A model generated the notes under the pieces. It was not told the origin of the DNA. It was given only the letters and a program-made list of their open reading frames with translations, and ran no database searches. From the NCBI RefSeq assembly GCF_000150275.1, contig NW_002060956.1, positions 124,001-188,000 of the forward strand: 64,000 nt of DNA, in the 5' to 3' direction. Source of the stretch: Trichoplax adhaerens (lineage: Eukaryota > Placozoa > Uniplacotomia > Trichoplacea > Trichoplacidae). The position numbers and the translations under genes are program-made. Below, one piece after another: positions 29,417 through 43,600 of this stretch; the stretch's first letter is position 1, and every line of letters starts with the position of its first letter.

Positions 29417-29954
29417 AGAAAAGAAGCTAAATAGTCTTTCTAGCAGCTAGTCTAAAAATAAAACTAATACAGAAAATTCTCTCATCCACGGATCACTTAC
29501 CGTTCAATTACATACAGTATATTCATTAATAGTCAAGGACTTGCAGATGTTAAGCTTGCAGCATCTCGATGGGGTCTTGAACAGTTATTGTCAACAACAG
29601 AATATTACTTTTTAATGAACTTATCATTAATTTGAGCTGTATATTTACGCGTATAATACATTGTATCACAAACAGTTGTATGTACACTACATCTATATCC
29701 ATATACAATTTTTACGGTTTTATCATAGCAGAGGACAAAATATCAGTCCTTGGTTGCCTATCGTCCTATGCATGATATTCCAAATATTGAGAATCAGGCG
29801 TACATCATTTTACAATTCTCTATCGCTTGATCATTGATTGACGCAGTTGTGCCAATCCATTCTACCCTTTTATAGCCTACGCTATACGTATACTAATATT
29901 TATACAATGCAAGACAGCGACAGTCTATGTCATTAATTCACATGGCAAATACAG

Positions 29955-30940
29955 TTATTCCTCCAAGCCTTCATCATCAAATGATAGCAATTTTGTATTC
30001 TTGATGCTCTTCATGTCACTCTTTTTAGATTTTCCATCCGAACTAGCCGAACTTTTCGTCGAAAATTTACTATTATTTCGTTCATTCGAATTTTCACTGC
30101 TCTTGGCTCTCTTTTTGAATACGTGTTTAGTCCCGGACACCTCGCTTGTAGATTCATGCTCTTCGTCTATTTAATTATATTACATTTTAAATAAACAATC
30201 ATATTGAAGCTTGTAGAATATGTATTTCATTATTCAAGTATTGCTCTATAACTATCAATATCCATTGCATTTTTTTAATGCGATTGCAACACATTAAAGT
30301 TACCAAGTAGATAGTCGATTACTGACTACTATACTGTACTGTGCAGTGTACACTGTGCATATAATATAGCACGTTTCGAGCAGTCTAAATTTGGACAAGA
30401 TAATAACTGAATTAGTAAACCGCAAATCAGAAGACTGTACTTTTTACAGTCCCTGGTAGAGCACTGCTGAACTGATTGGAATTGTTCACCTACATCACGG
30501 TTATCAGATACGCGCAGATGGTATAGATAGCTTCAACTTCGAGTAGAGTAGACAAGTAATGGACGTAAAATAGCACCAATATCCCTATTGACTGTACCGT
30601 ATTTCACTAACTTCAAGGTAATAGTTTCATATGATCGATTGTATTTGCGTCTATGATCAATATAATCTATAATCATACCGTCATGTTGCCTTTTTTGAGA
30701 AAGTTGCTCCTTAAATCGATCGGCTTCATCACAAGTTACTTCCTTAGGATCAAAGACGACAACAGGCTGTTCGTCTTCTCGATCAATTTCATCTTGTAAA
30801 TCTTCCAAAGTTGGTATATTCTTTTTAGTATTTATGGTCGGTTCATCGACATAATTTACTTTATCTTTAAACTTCTGTATGAATTTAGGCACTTGAGGTT
30901 TGATATAATTTACGTCGCTTCGACGACCACGACCAGCCAT
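29955..30940 (-). CDS. KIAA1143: KIAA1143 orthologue, small conserved protein
   Basis: Two exons, 30940-30679 and 30166-29955, join in phase into 157 residues; the human protein is about the same length (roughly 154). Near the N-terminus it reads VNYIKPQVPKFIQKFKDKV, followed by an acidic stretch with DREDEQPVVVF, and it ends KNTKLLSFDDEGLEE. The N-terminal (xVxYxxPxxPxFxxxFK), DEQPxVVV and LLSFDDE segments are the conserved blocks of this family. The middle is Ser/Lys-rich and probably disordered. The molecular role of the family is not established. The ATG at 30940 is chosen because homology starts there; the frame stays open to another ATG at 31033, but that extension is repeat-derived. 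The gene lies just upstream of KIF15 on the same strand and diverges from IPO4. Confidence 0.88.
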
Positions 30941-31590
30941 TTGCGTATATGATATTGACAGGCCGATGATATTTTCCTGTGAGTAGACTGACACTCCACT
31001 CCGACCCAGGCAGATGGACGTACGGATACCCATTTACGTATATTGATTGATACTGACAGGCCGATGTTTTCCTGCGAGTAGACTGTTACTCAACTCCGAC
31101 CCAGGCTGATGGACGTACGGACACCAACTCAACTATACTGTATCGTAGTTCCGTCGCTTCGACGACTGCGACCAGCCATTTATGTACAGTATATTGGCTT
31201 GATATTGACAGCCCTACGTTTTCCTGTGAGTAGACTGTCGCTCAACTCCGACCCAGGCAGATGGACGTGCGGACACCCATTTACGTAGATTGATTGATAT
31301 TGACAGGCCGATGTTTTCCTGCGAGTAGACTGTTACTCAACTCCGACCCAGGCCGATGGACGTACGGACACCAACTCAACTATAGTTCCGTCGCTTCGAC
31401 GACTACGACCAGCCATTTACGTACAGTATATTGGATTGATATTGACAGGCCTATGTTTTCCTGTGAGTAGATTAACGTATATTGATTGATATTGACAGGC
31501 CGATGTTTTCCTGTGGGTAGACTGTCACAGTGTCACTCAACCTCAACTTAACTTGACCCAGGCCGATGGACGTGCGGACACCAACTCAAG
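30912..31590. repeat. Higher-order tandem array with copied start codons
   Basis: An approximately 240-base compound unit is repeated about 2.7 times. Each compound unit holds one copy of the KIAA1143 start segment (minus strand, ATGGCTGGTCG plus following codons) at 30912-30944, 31148-31184 and 31386-31422, then two copies of an 85-95 base subunit with TATTGACAGGCCGATG, GAGTAGACTG and CTCCGACCCAGGC blocks (30948, 31038, 31190, 31284, a short one at 31430, and 31475). The array fills the divergent promoter between KIAA1143 and IPO4. Confidence 0.85.
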
Positions 31591-31837
31591 TGTACAGTAC
31601 ACTTCAACAGTACATAGTATTGAACTGGTTGTACAATGTACTGTACGCTTATACGGTGCTGTACTGTACTGTACAGTACACTGTAACCGTAGAGGTTATG
31701 ACAGTATCGCAAACAGCCCTTGAGTATCATATCAATCACAAGCTCACGTTGAGCTCCACGCTGTCTTATTACAGCTCCATCAATGCAATCAATGATTCCA
31801 TACTGTACTGTTAATTGAGGCAGAATTGGATGCGATC
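30941..31837. promoter_or_regulatory. Divergent promoter region KIAA1143 / IPO4
   Basis: The two start codons are about 0.9 kb apart on opposite strands with no other gene between them, so they probably share a bidirectional promoter. The KIAA1143 side is the tandem array. The IPO4 side has a GTACTGTAC palindrome cluster at about 31,598-31,690. No TATA box is convincing. Confidence 0.5.
31598..31684. repeat. GTACTGTAC palindrome cluster near IPO4
   Basis: Runs such as GTACAGTAC and GTGCTGTACTGTACTGTAC alternate within 90 bases, about 150 bases before the IPO4 start codon. The two opposed open frames here are repeat translation. Confidence 0.75.
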
Positions 31838-34800
31838 ATGGCCCAAAACGAAGCTGCTAAACTTGAAAATATACTTGGCAGGCTGTTAACACCGGATAAT
31901 ACAGTCATTCAACAGGTTTAAATTGATCTTAACATTTCGTTCATGATATCATGTTATAAAGAGACTAAATTTAGAAATGTTCTACAAACACAGTCGAGCA
32001 CGGTATGCATGATTTTCATAGGAAAAAAACTTGTCAAATTTTAGGGCTAACAGTGAAAGTGAGTGAGTTGATCATTAGCTTTAAGCCTGATAGATGACAG
32101 TGTATAAAACTGCAATCGCTATAGTAAACCAATTCTATTGAACGGGATACTCACCTAGGACTATAGGAATGAATTAAAATTTCAATTTGAATCGTTTATG
32201 CATGAATCGAAAATGAAGTACTTGTAATTTTAGATGCAGCCGACCCACCCATCATTGAATCTCCTCAATCAGCGATAGTCAACCCGTTGCTTAGCTGAAT
32301 TGCCAATTTTTAGCTGTATACCCTAGTAACACTATAAAACGCAAATGGCACTGCAACACGAGCCATTAACCACTAGGTGTGCAGCTGTTACCATGGAACT
32401 AAGATCTGATTTGTTCACGTATACTGTACAATGGATAAATATGGACGTAGATATACGTATGAACTAAAATTGATTACATCGAAGAGTGTACAATGTACAT
32501 TTTTGAACCTGATATACCCAAGTTATGACAGTGAAGGCATTCATCCACTGTATTAAGTGCAGTCATAAATTAGCCATTTTTTCTTCATAGCCACTGTACT
32601 GACTGCATAGACACAGTACAGTAGGAGTAGCACAAAATCAGAAACCAAATTTACAGTAACATAAGACCTTACACAATACAGTCGATCATTAATAGCTCTA
32701 GACGTATAATTAATTTAATCAATCATTTATATACAGTAAACTATGATGATGAATAATACGGTTCTGCAAGCTTTTGCTATTGATTGTACTGTAATTAGTT
32801 CGAGTCATCTTGTTGTAGAAGCTAATGCTAAGGATATATTCACTGTAAGATACTAATTATGACCTTCTCAGATTAGTCAAGCAAGTAATAAAGAAATTTT
32901 CTAACGCATCTTGGGAAATTATTCTATCATACGAATACTCTATTCTTCTTAGGCTACCACAGAATTGAAGGAAATCCTTAAATCTCCTGCCGTAATAGGA
33001 CAACTTGCTTCTTTGTTAACCGTTTCCCAATTTCCACAAGTGAGAAATGTTGCTTTTTTCTATCTTTTCATATGTTTACGAAGCAGGAAAACTGTACGAT
33101 TCTTATCTTTTGACCAATCTTCTGTGACCCACTACACATATATAAAAAATCATTAAATCTATTAGCTAATTTATATCTTATAAAGGTTCGACAGTATGCC
33201 GCTATCTTACTTAGACGAAAGATATCAAAGTTGTGGAATAAATTGGATTCTGATTCACGTTTCAGGTAATTTAAACCTAACATGCCCGAATATACCGACG
33301 TTAATCGTGCAACAAATTCTGTATGCCTCATCTATTAAATATAAATCATGCAGTAGACGTGAATGTACCTCTGAACTGGAGAACTTAATAAGCCATCACC
33401 AAAAATCATTAAAAAATATTTAACATTTTTGCAAGCAGAACTCTTATAATATGTTCGTCAATAATAATGGCAATATCATGTTACGTACATTTTGAGTAGC
33501 CTCTAAAATATCGCAATTTAAGATCAACGAACGCTAACGTTAGAGTAAAGGTGTTTAGAACACTAGTAATTACCTTAATAGATATATGGCGGTATTACAT
33601 GCAGTCAGTGAAACAATTGATTATACTAGCACACATGTTCATATACTCATATAATGCATTAATACTTTTACAATACGTAGGATGAAGCAATTATGTTTAC
33701 AAGCATTGACACAAGAATCAATGTAAGTCTGAAAATGAAATAAATGTAACACTACTGTACTCATATGCTATCTCTAAACGTTGCTGTGTTGATTTAGTAT
33801 TCCTAATATGAGATATTTACTGCTTGTAAGTAATATATAGACTGTAGACCATAATAAATTATATTATGGTATCAAGTACAATGAAATATCAAGCTCTGGC
33901 TAAAAATAGCTCAAGGGTTAATTAATTTTAATTAGTACTTACCTTTATTCTCAAATATAGCAAAATCGTTCAACACTCTATCGCCGAAATTGTAAGTTTT
34001 TATCGATGATAATGAAATTTCTTCTTCTGCTGTACTATAAACCTGTATGTTATCAATTACTCTATTTTACAAATGCCATGTATAAACATACACATTTGCA
34101 CTATACCTAGATAAGCGTAATTGCAAAATACGACTTACCTGAAGGAAATTGGAATGAGTTGATGATCCTTCTTAGTGAGTATACCAAAAGTCCCGATGGA
34201 AAGCTAGTAGAAGTAAGGAGTTATTCGACAGTTGAGATAACAAAATTTCAGTAGTACATTGATTACTGCGATATTTAACAGTCTACTCTTGAATTTGTCA
34301 CCTCCAATTAGATTGGAATGCACGTGTTAAAATCTATTTCGTCTAATGGTGGAGAAACGGTAATCATAATTTTGAAGCAATATTAATCTTCATTATCATA
34401 TGAGAATTAAATCATGTCATTAAATCCGGAGTTAATTGAAAATAGCAAATTAACCCCCGTCACATTGATTCTATTACAGCTAAAACCTTATTTGTCGTCA
34501 CTATTTCCTTTATTTGGTGCTTGCCTAAGTAATACTGACAACGTCATTATAAGCTCATATGCTTTAGAGTAAGTCGAATACATTTATACTGGCATAGGTC
34601 TTCAGCTAATGTTTATCATAAGGCCTTGTATATAGTAATACCATATTCATTTTTTCAGAGTAATGACCAATATTATGGATTATTTAGGTCCTAATGATAT
34701 TGTAAGTTTGGCTGCAGATATTTGTTCAGTACTCATACATAGTCATTATTAGTTAAGGATCACATATATGAACTACTATGGCAATATATCTATTCATGAG

Positions 34801-37800
34801 CTACAGTTATGTTCGACGTATGAAATTTTATTTAATGAATAAGATATCTCTCTAGGCTATCATAAAACCTTTCATTCCCAAAGCCATAGATGTTATAAAG
34901 AAACTGTTAACAACTGATGAGGTACAGCACTATAATTTTAATATACGGATGAAATTTTGCATGAACTAGCAGAATGATACTAAAATCTTAAATCCATTAT
35001 CACATAGATCAGAGCTCAAGAAGCTATGGAATTCTTCGACCAAATAGCAGAGTCTAATATTAACTTGTTAAATTCCAATCTATTAGAAGTTATTCAATTT
35101 TGTCTTCAGGTAAAATCTAGATGGTATCCTTTATTGTCGGTTACTATTACGGTTAAAGTTATTATAAATTACTTTACATATTTCATAAGCGATAGAAATA
35201 TAGATCTTATTGCCACTATATTAGTACGAATTACTTCCCCATTTTAGATTGCTCAAAATGATCAATTTGAAGACAGCACACGTTGCAAAGCCTTATCGTT
35301 TATAAGTTGGGTAACAACTCTTAAAAAGAAGGTACTGTTAGATATCTATTCATTCCTAAATGTTTCCATTCCTTCGATTAAAATAAGTTATTTTTAAATG
35401 TTTACAGTCGATGTTAAGATTAAACCTGGTTCCAACGGTACTGGAAGTGATATTTCCTATATTGTCATCTTCTGCTTCGAGCGATGACACTGATATGGAT
35501 GATGATGAAAGTGAAAACTCTGTTGTAACGAATGCTGGGCAGGTATATTAATAGTAGCAAACAAGATCCATTACTATGCTACCTTGAATTTCTTATCAAA
35601 ATACGCGCTTTGCAATCGATAACTACGAAATTTATGTTTTTATTTGTTACTCACTAGCTTATTGACGTCTTTGCCCTACATCTACCGCCTGAAACGTTCT
35701 TCTCTTTCTTAGTAAGTAGCATCTTATCGCTAAATTCATAAATTGATATAAAATAGATAAATATACGAGAATATTTACGGTGTACATACAGGCTTATCAG
35801 AATCTCTACATTTTTTCAGTTTCCTTATATTGATCGATACTTCAATAGCCAGGAACCTTTAAAAGTGAAAGCCGCACTTGTTTCTATCGCTGTCGTGGCT
35901 GAAGGCTGCAGTGAATATATACGATTCAAGTAAAGGCTATATATTCATATGTACCCATTCTTGTTTTAATAATCTTTATCACCATATGCTATTAATGTAC
36001 ATTATTTGTATTTTTTATGCCGTAAAAACAACTACTGTAGATTGTTAGATAGAATGGTTATGTGCATTGGGAAAGGTAAGAATATAAGACTTATATAAAT
36101 GGTTAATCAATTACCTTATCCTTAAGGTTTACAATATTATCAAATTTTAGGTATAGAAAGCCATCATGAGATCGTACAGAACGCTGCATTGTATGCTTTG
36201 GGACAATTTGCTATGTATTTACAGGTAAAGTTACCTAATCAAATCTCTAGTAGCATTCTAATCGTCATAAAAAAATTTCTATTTTTCAATTATTTTTGCA
36301 GCCCGATGTAAATAAATATGCACCAAATATACTGCCACTACTATTCAATCATTTGGGGAATCTAGTTAAGAAAGCCACTGCTAACAAAACTTTCGCAATC
36401 TCACGTGCCTACTATGCGCTTGAACAATTCTGTGAACATTTAGGTAAGTAATTGTGGTAATTGTCATGCATACTTAATGAAGAAGTTGATCTAAACAAAA
36501 TTATTTCCATTAACAGATGCCGATATTAATCCATATCTTCAGTCCCTTCTAGAAATGCTTTTAGCGACTTTGAATAATACACAGGTAAAGTCACACAATC
36601 ATACTACAGTAGATCAAGTTCTGAGTTCTGAAATACAGGACTGCGAAATACCTCAATGATAGATCAGAAGCGATTTCACATACATCATATAAAACTATAA
36701 TAATTCTAATAAGAATATACTTTTCTTGATTACATTATCGATTTAGATTTCGTTTATTAAAGAATTAGCCATAAGTGCTCTCGGCGCTACAGGTTTTCTA
36801 CTTAGCTTTTATCTTGAACGAATCATTCATAATACTAGATTACATGTATTGTACGAATTTGACTGTTACGGAATATTTAAACAATTAAAAAACTTCTCTA
36901 AATGTACTTTTTTTTCTCAGTTAATGCTGCCAAAGATGCAATTAGACCGTATTTTCAGGGCATTGTGGACATTTTAAAAGTTAGCTAACTGTTACTTTCT
37001 TCCTTACGTTATACTTAGTTGCTTATGTATAAATTTGACCTTCTCATATTTAGCCTTATATCATATTGCACGTGGCCGATTCCGGAGAATGTTTTGACTT
37101 AAGACTTCAGGCCATTGGTACGAATACTACTCAACAAATATTGCTTTAATAAAATCTAATTTGTTCTCTTATAGATGATTTACCAAAAAGCTTATTTTAT
37201 CGCATTGATTCATTGTAGTAAATGTTTCTATCATATGATTGTGTGTTATAAGATACCCTTGGGTGCCTAATTCGGTGCACCAATGAAGAAATTTTGGGCA
37301 GCTTTGCCGAAGAGTGTGTCCAATTAGGCCTGGTTAGATTTTTTTAACTAATAATGCAGTACTACACCGTAATGTATATATGGTCATTCTTACTAATTCT
37401 TACCCATAGAATCTTATTAATGAAGTTGATGATCCTGATTTAAGGCGGTGCATGTAAGCTATGCTTAGTACTCTTTACAGTAAATGTTCATATTCGTCTA
37501 CCTGATGAGTAATGTCATCTTAACATTTCCGCCTTAGATACTCACTCATAGCAGCGATCTCAAATCCCACTCCAAATGTTATTCGGAAATACATAAATAC
37601 AATTGCTATGCGTATGATCTCAAGCATTCAATCACGCGATGGACTCTTGGTATCTCACTACCAGTACACAATTCTTGATAGTAAAATTTTAATTTAGCTA
37701 ACATATTCTCAATTGGTTAGATTCCAACTGGTATTGGAGACGGTCCATTGTCTGGTCTTATAGACTTCGAAGATAACGGTAGTGATGATGACGATGATGA

Positions 37801-40637
37801 TAAGTAAGTAAATAACTTCTGTAAAAGGTATTGGGTCTATAGTAATCTTATCTAATTATATTAAATAGGTATTGCGAGGTTTCTAATGCGTTTCTCGCTG
37901 AGAAAGAAGATGCGTGCAATTCGATAAGTGAAATTGCAAAAAACATAGGGTAAGAAGTAATTCTGTATAGCAATTCTATATAGACTTTTATATAGTGTAC
38001 ACCTCACCCTGCATCCCTACAAAAAGTTGACATAGATAATAGCAGCTATTCGAATCTTCCTTGGAGTACACGATACTATTACCAATTGAAAAACTGCCAC
38101 ATGATGAATTGATTGATCTATGTCTTTAAATCAGTTACGGGGGATTGTTCGTAATATGCTAAATTGCATGATTTGCACAGAGAGTACTTTTTCGAGCTAG
38201 CTTTGCTCCCTTTTACACTGTTTTAGAAATATCAAAAGATTAACATAGTGATATCTAAATTAATCGTAACATTTTATGCTATATGGACTAAGCTACATCT
38301 TGCCAATCTTAATTAAATCACTCGATGTTACTAATTTCAAATAACTGATATTTTTCTAATGACGGACTATTGTCAATGCTATTACAATTTACAGTAATAG
38401 CTTCCTCCCCTATCTTGACGAATCATTAATTGAAGTTAACAAGTTGATAACGGTAGGTCTAAGCTATCTATTATACTCTTATAAATGCAGGACCAAACAT
38501 TGGCAAACTTGACGATTAGCATCATCTAATGTATTATTCACTTAAAAATAATAGTCTGAATGGGAAAATATCCGAAAAGCTGCAGTATCATGTTTAGCCA
38601 CACTTTGCCGCCTTCTGTATGCCTGCCACCTACAATTTAAGAGTGGAAGTGCACCAAGTAAGACTGTACATCAGATAATAAATTTTATCCTAAGATTTGG
38701 CATCCGTAACACCAAAATTTAATCTGAATTTTACTTACTACAGCGGTTTTTAAGGCGTTGGAGAATTTACTAAACACCGTAATACAGATAATTGGAGAAG
38801 ATCCAGATCGAATAGTGGTGATAGCTGCCTTGGCTGCTGCTGAAGAAATCATGCGTGATTTACGGGAAGACTTTGTAAACCAATGCCCAGAGTTATTTCC
38901 TGGATTTATCAGAATTGTAGCAAGAGTCTTAAACAATGGTGTTAGTGAATAATTTTTGGAGAATTCTCTTAGATTATTTTCACGTATAAATTGCTGCTAT
39001 TGTTCAAAATATTTCGTATACGCATAATAATAATAAAAAAAATTTATTATTAATGTGAATATTATTGATTTATAATTGATTTCGTTACAGGTTGCTTGTC
39101 AAGATAATAGCGATAATGGAGATGCAGAAGAAATTGATGAAGGCATTGTAAGCGAAAGCGTTAAGCAGTAGTAATGCGTACTACTTGTGTCATAAGAACT
39201 CTTTTGATCCAGAAAAAAAATTCCACTAAATATATCTTGCGTTTTGTGTTTTACATTTATATTAGGCGGAGTACGATGGATTGGTGGTAGAACACGCTGG
39301 TAATCTATTGCCAATAATTATAAATTTAGTGGGCGGAGAAAATTTTGCCCCTTCATTTGGTGAAATTTCGTCCTTACTAGTAAAAAGAAATGTAAGCTCA
39401 ATACTGATGCAGCAATATTTTTAAGAGTTTGCAGTAACTCTTATTTATATTTTTGTGTATTATATATCAACTGTTTGATAGCGTCCATCCTCTTCAGTAT
39501 CGGAGCGTTCGTTTGTTATAGGAACCTTAGCTGAGGTTGGTTAATCGATTTTCCATTATTGTAGTTAATATATTAAAGGCTAGCATGATATCAACGTTAA
39601 TATCAATACCACAATTGTGGAGTAGATGAGTGCTTCAATGAGGTCTGCAATAAAACCGTTCGTGAAAGATTTATATCCACTCTTTTTGTCATCAACTGAT
39701 GACGAAGAAGATGATGTTTGCAATAATGCAATTTATGGATTAGGTTTACTAGCGCAGCATGGTGATCAAGTTATGTACGGGTAGGTTATTATTGTTTTGT
39801 TTACCTTCGCCGACTATTGTAAAATAGTCGCAATTATCCAACTCTAATGTATAATTGTCCCTTTAATATAGAAACTACATGGCTATTTTACAAGCATTAT
39901 TTCGCGCAGCACCTAAACGAGGCAATAGATGCCGCCAACTATTGGATAATATATGTGCTTGTGTTTCCAGACTAATTATAGCAAATGATACACTTGTGCC
40001 TATAGATAATGTAAGTTTGCTGTAATTGCTATTCAGCCATCGTTAACGAGAAGTAGTTAAGCTTAATAATCATAATGCTATTATAATAAAACAATATCTG
40101 CTATCTGAATAGGTATTCCCACAAGTTGTATCTAATTTACCACTAGTAGTGGACAAGGAGGAAAACAAAGTAGTTTTTACAAGTATCCTCAAATTACTAA
40201 ATGCTGGACATGCTCAGGTATATTCATAACGAATTGTGAATTTTAGTGCAAATTTTTCTTTTGTCATAAAGGAATATAGGCTTTAATATAATCCGAAATA
40301 ATTTTTATTACTTATCGGTTAAGGTATTTAGCCATATGGACCGTTTAATAGTCATCTTCGCTACGGTATTATCTGACAGCGAAGTCGATGAGGGTAAATA
40401 ATTGAAAAAATATTATAGTGTTGCTTGTGTTAACGATGATTGTGCAGTACTGACTGCAGGAAATGTACTAATTCATATCGTATCTCATTCATGCTATTAG
40501 ATACTGTCACTATTATCCATCATATTGTAGCTAATGTGCGTCAGCGCTTTCCTGCCGAGTTTGATAAAGTCGTTGCAACGATGAATGCATCTCAGAAAGC
40601 TGCTATGCTAGCTGTTTTTGAAGGAAAATCCAGCTGA
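31838..40637 (+). CDS. IPO4: Importin-4 (importin-beta/karyopherin HEAT-repeat receptor)
   Basis: Nuclear import receptor that binds cargo (in animals histones and ribosomal proteins among others) and RanGTP. More than thirty small exons on the plus strand. Exon 1 (31838-31915) begins MAQNEAAKLENILGRLL and exons 32953-33039 and 33186-33265 give the importin-beta N-terminal VRQYAAILLRRKISKLW. The next exons 33681-33722 and 33961 onward continue in phase (LCLQALTQES, then KIVQHSIAEI, then DLPEGNWNELM). Further on, KATANKTFAISRAYYALEQF (about 36,370-36,430), the acidic DFEDNGSDDDDDDK loop (about 37,765-37,805) followed by EVSNAFLAEKEDAC, and the last exon ending AAMLAVFEGKSS all resemble IPO4 rather than IPO5. 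HEAT-type helices run throughout. A likely polyadenylation signal AATAAA lies at 40785, about 150 bases past the stop. I see no frameshift; some middle exon borders were read only roughly. Confidence 0.9.
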
Positions 40638-43600
40638 TTACAGAAGCAACTGTTTTTTCTAACCTAAATAATCGTACTGCGCAAAGCGTGTAAAAATCTT
40701 TCTTATTACTGCTTTGAGTCATTAGGCCCATATTTGCATAATAATTATTTAACTAAGTCAAATTATTACTGTACTCTACAATTCAATAAAGGCTATAATA
40801 ATTTACTACTCATTATAGATTTATCATCGTAGAAAATTTCTCATTATTCCAATCATGATATAGACAATGACCGAATGGCTACAAAAAATAGTTTCTTTGA
40901 CTGTTAAAGGTTAACTTTTCTATCATAACTTAGTCATTATTGATCTACATTATATCTAGTCTTTTCCTAATGGAGTCATACAGAAGGTGTCATTACGTAC
41001 GTATTGATAGATGCGAATATGCTGTCATATACATATACATATACATATACAGATTAAGAACGTTATTAGACACGATGCTTTTTGATACTCATGACATATT
41101 CTGAAAAATGGTACAAATGATAAATAAATTTATGTTGCTAGTATGTAAGAAATAGGATTATAAAAGCTAATTACTTTTTGTGTATTGAAGTCCTTAGACA
41201 CTCTCCTTTTGGATATTCTTTATTATTTGCTAACCTTATTTACGTTATTACTTACTGAAATTTTCGTCCGGATCAATAATCTCTTGCGTGCTAATTTAAT
41301 TCAAATAATTTTGTAGCGCAGTAATTATAATGTGAATCTGTACCTTTGATACAGTATTATCATTGATGCTACGTATGCTCCTGAATCTATTGCCGCAAAT
41401 TCTATCCATCTTAGTAAGAAAAGGCCCAGAAAGTGTAGTAACGTATATCGTATGTTCTACCCTAGTTATCATATATCTGATCATAAAATTTGGAATAGCT
41501 ATGTAATAAAAATTATATCCGCACTTCCTAATTACTGAATATACTTAATAACAGTCAAATTCTATCCTTCTTTCTAACTGTAAACTAACTTTGACAGCTT
41601 TCGAGTATAATCGCGTCACCATTTTCGAGAAAGTTGTACTGTATGCTTTTACGAAACGTTCATGTCCGTTACTGTATTCCTTACCACTTAAAAGCTGCAA
41701 ATTACACATTTATAAGCGTTTCCGAATCTTCTCATCCTTCTGTATTAATCGTATAATGTACCAATCTCTCGCCTTATTGTATATTTATTAATCTCAGGAA
41801 ATAACCCGATATTCGAAAGTTGATCAAAATTACGGTACTTTTAGTAAAATACAAAATGACTAAGTTCGTTTAGAGCACTATTAGGGAAGTTTAAATGATG
41901 AAGTTTTGTATATAGACTTAGATAAGAGATATTGATCATTCAGTAGATATCGTAATTTATAAAAGCTATAGTGAATAGTAAAAAGGTCAAAATTGATCGA
42001 TAATTTGTTTCACTGATAGAAAGTACTGCGTTTGAAGTTCGTAACAGCTCGCTTTCAAATTTTTAGTCACCAATTTATTGCAATGGCTGCACCTCTAATC
42101 ATGTAATCCATGATAAGCCCCATACAGTCCTATAGTAAATATATTGATATAAATTATTAATAATAGGTCATTAATCGATTATAATTATTAACCTTGAGTT
42201 GCTATCCTTGCTTCCTTCACTGCATCATTGACCATATGATTGTAATTTATTTCTTAAAATTTCAACACATTATACCATTATTCCGCTATGTAGGGCGAAT
42301 TATTTGTGCCCTAACTTCCATATCTACTGAATCACTTCTTAGACTAATAGGTACCTGGCATGTACCCTATTAATTAATTAGCGTACAGTAGTTGTGGTGC
42401 CTTGAAATCAAAGATAGGCAATAAAATCTTTTAAACATTAAGCCAATTCAAACACTACTTCGATCTGACTTTGTCGTACTACATGTAGTAATTTATTGCT
42501 ACCATATTCGGAAGGTTAAATTGTCATAAACTTTAGGCGCCATTCTGAGGCTAGAAGGGAAATGCAGATGTCCAGTAAACTCAATGCTGTCCAAGTCTGT
42601 TCCGTAGTTATGCACAAAACGATTATTAATATGTAAGATACCGCAGTTTACCTAGAGATGTCAATCTGAAGCTTATTACACTACAGAATTTTATACCAGC
42701 GGCCTATTTACAACTATTCACCTGATTAGAATAAATCAGAAGTGAAGTATTGCTACTATGTACGTTTATGTGTAACTATGTAAATATTAGTAAGTATAAG
42801 AGTACATGATAGGTAAACAAAGTACAAATTAGTGATTTCATTGGATTAGTCATCTGCTGATACAGTGTTGCTTTTATTAATAAAGTAAGGTTAACTGTAG
42901 CATCAATTAAAAAAATAAAAAGTTGGATCATTCTTCCTTCACATTTTTATATACATAGAGCTAAACGCGTGATCCATCAGTATTACAAACACTGATACGA
43001 ATAGCATGGGTATAATTCATATTATATCCTGTGCATAAATGTTAGGACACTGAATAAGGTGTGTATGTGTTTTATTTCGTCTTACAGCCTAGGCAGATCA
43101 GTCAATTGCCATTGATGGTGCGGAAGTTATGCTATATCAGCTTGGATCATTGGCTACGTGATTGAACCTAATAAAAAGGTAAGCAACTCGTTCGTCCTTC
43201 ATCTGCAAACAATAGCTTCTAGAAGATAAAATTTTATTGATTTTAGGGTATCACAAGAGCGGAAAATTCTGTATACGAGTATGTTAAAGCAGTACACACA
43301 CGATGTGGTAACTACAATTATTGCAGTAAAGGTGCCAAATTGGCCAATCGTTCAAAGAAATTGATAAAATAGTTAATCTTTCCAAATTAAATTGCAGCGC
43401 CCTACTAGCCAAGAAGCCAGTTAAAATACATAACACAGCTACTGTAATTGTATTGTATGTAGCGTTGAATTACGCCCGAAAACTAAGTTATTTCCTTCTG
43501 TGATTAATTATGTACACAAATAATTGAAATCCATTTCACTCAGACATTTGAGTAACTCTGTTTCCAACACATACAATCAAAGATTTGTCAATTGCTATAC

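Larger units (their letters stand above)
27559..29954. promoter_or_regulatory. KIF15 5' region between KIF15 and KIAA1143
   Basis: About 2.4 kb with no supported exon except that it should contain the unresolved first exon and promoter of KIF15. It holds several short GTACTGTAC palindrome clusters (27,640-27,900, 28,200-28,230, 28,735-29,045) and a two-copy tandem duplication. Open frames here consist largely of translated repeat. Confidence 0.45.

Noticed and set aside
30941-31033. N-terminal extension of KIAA1143 to the ATG at 31033
   Set aside because: The frame is open, but the extra 31 residues come from the tandem repeat and have no counterpart in the family.
43090-43371. Two plus-strand exons giving IIGYVIEPNKK and HTRCGNYNYCSKG
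   Set aside because: The GT/AG intron and phase agree, but the first exon has a stop just upstream and no convincing acceptor or start, and I know no matching family.
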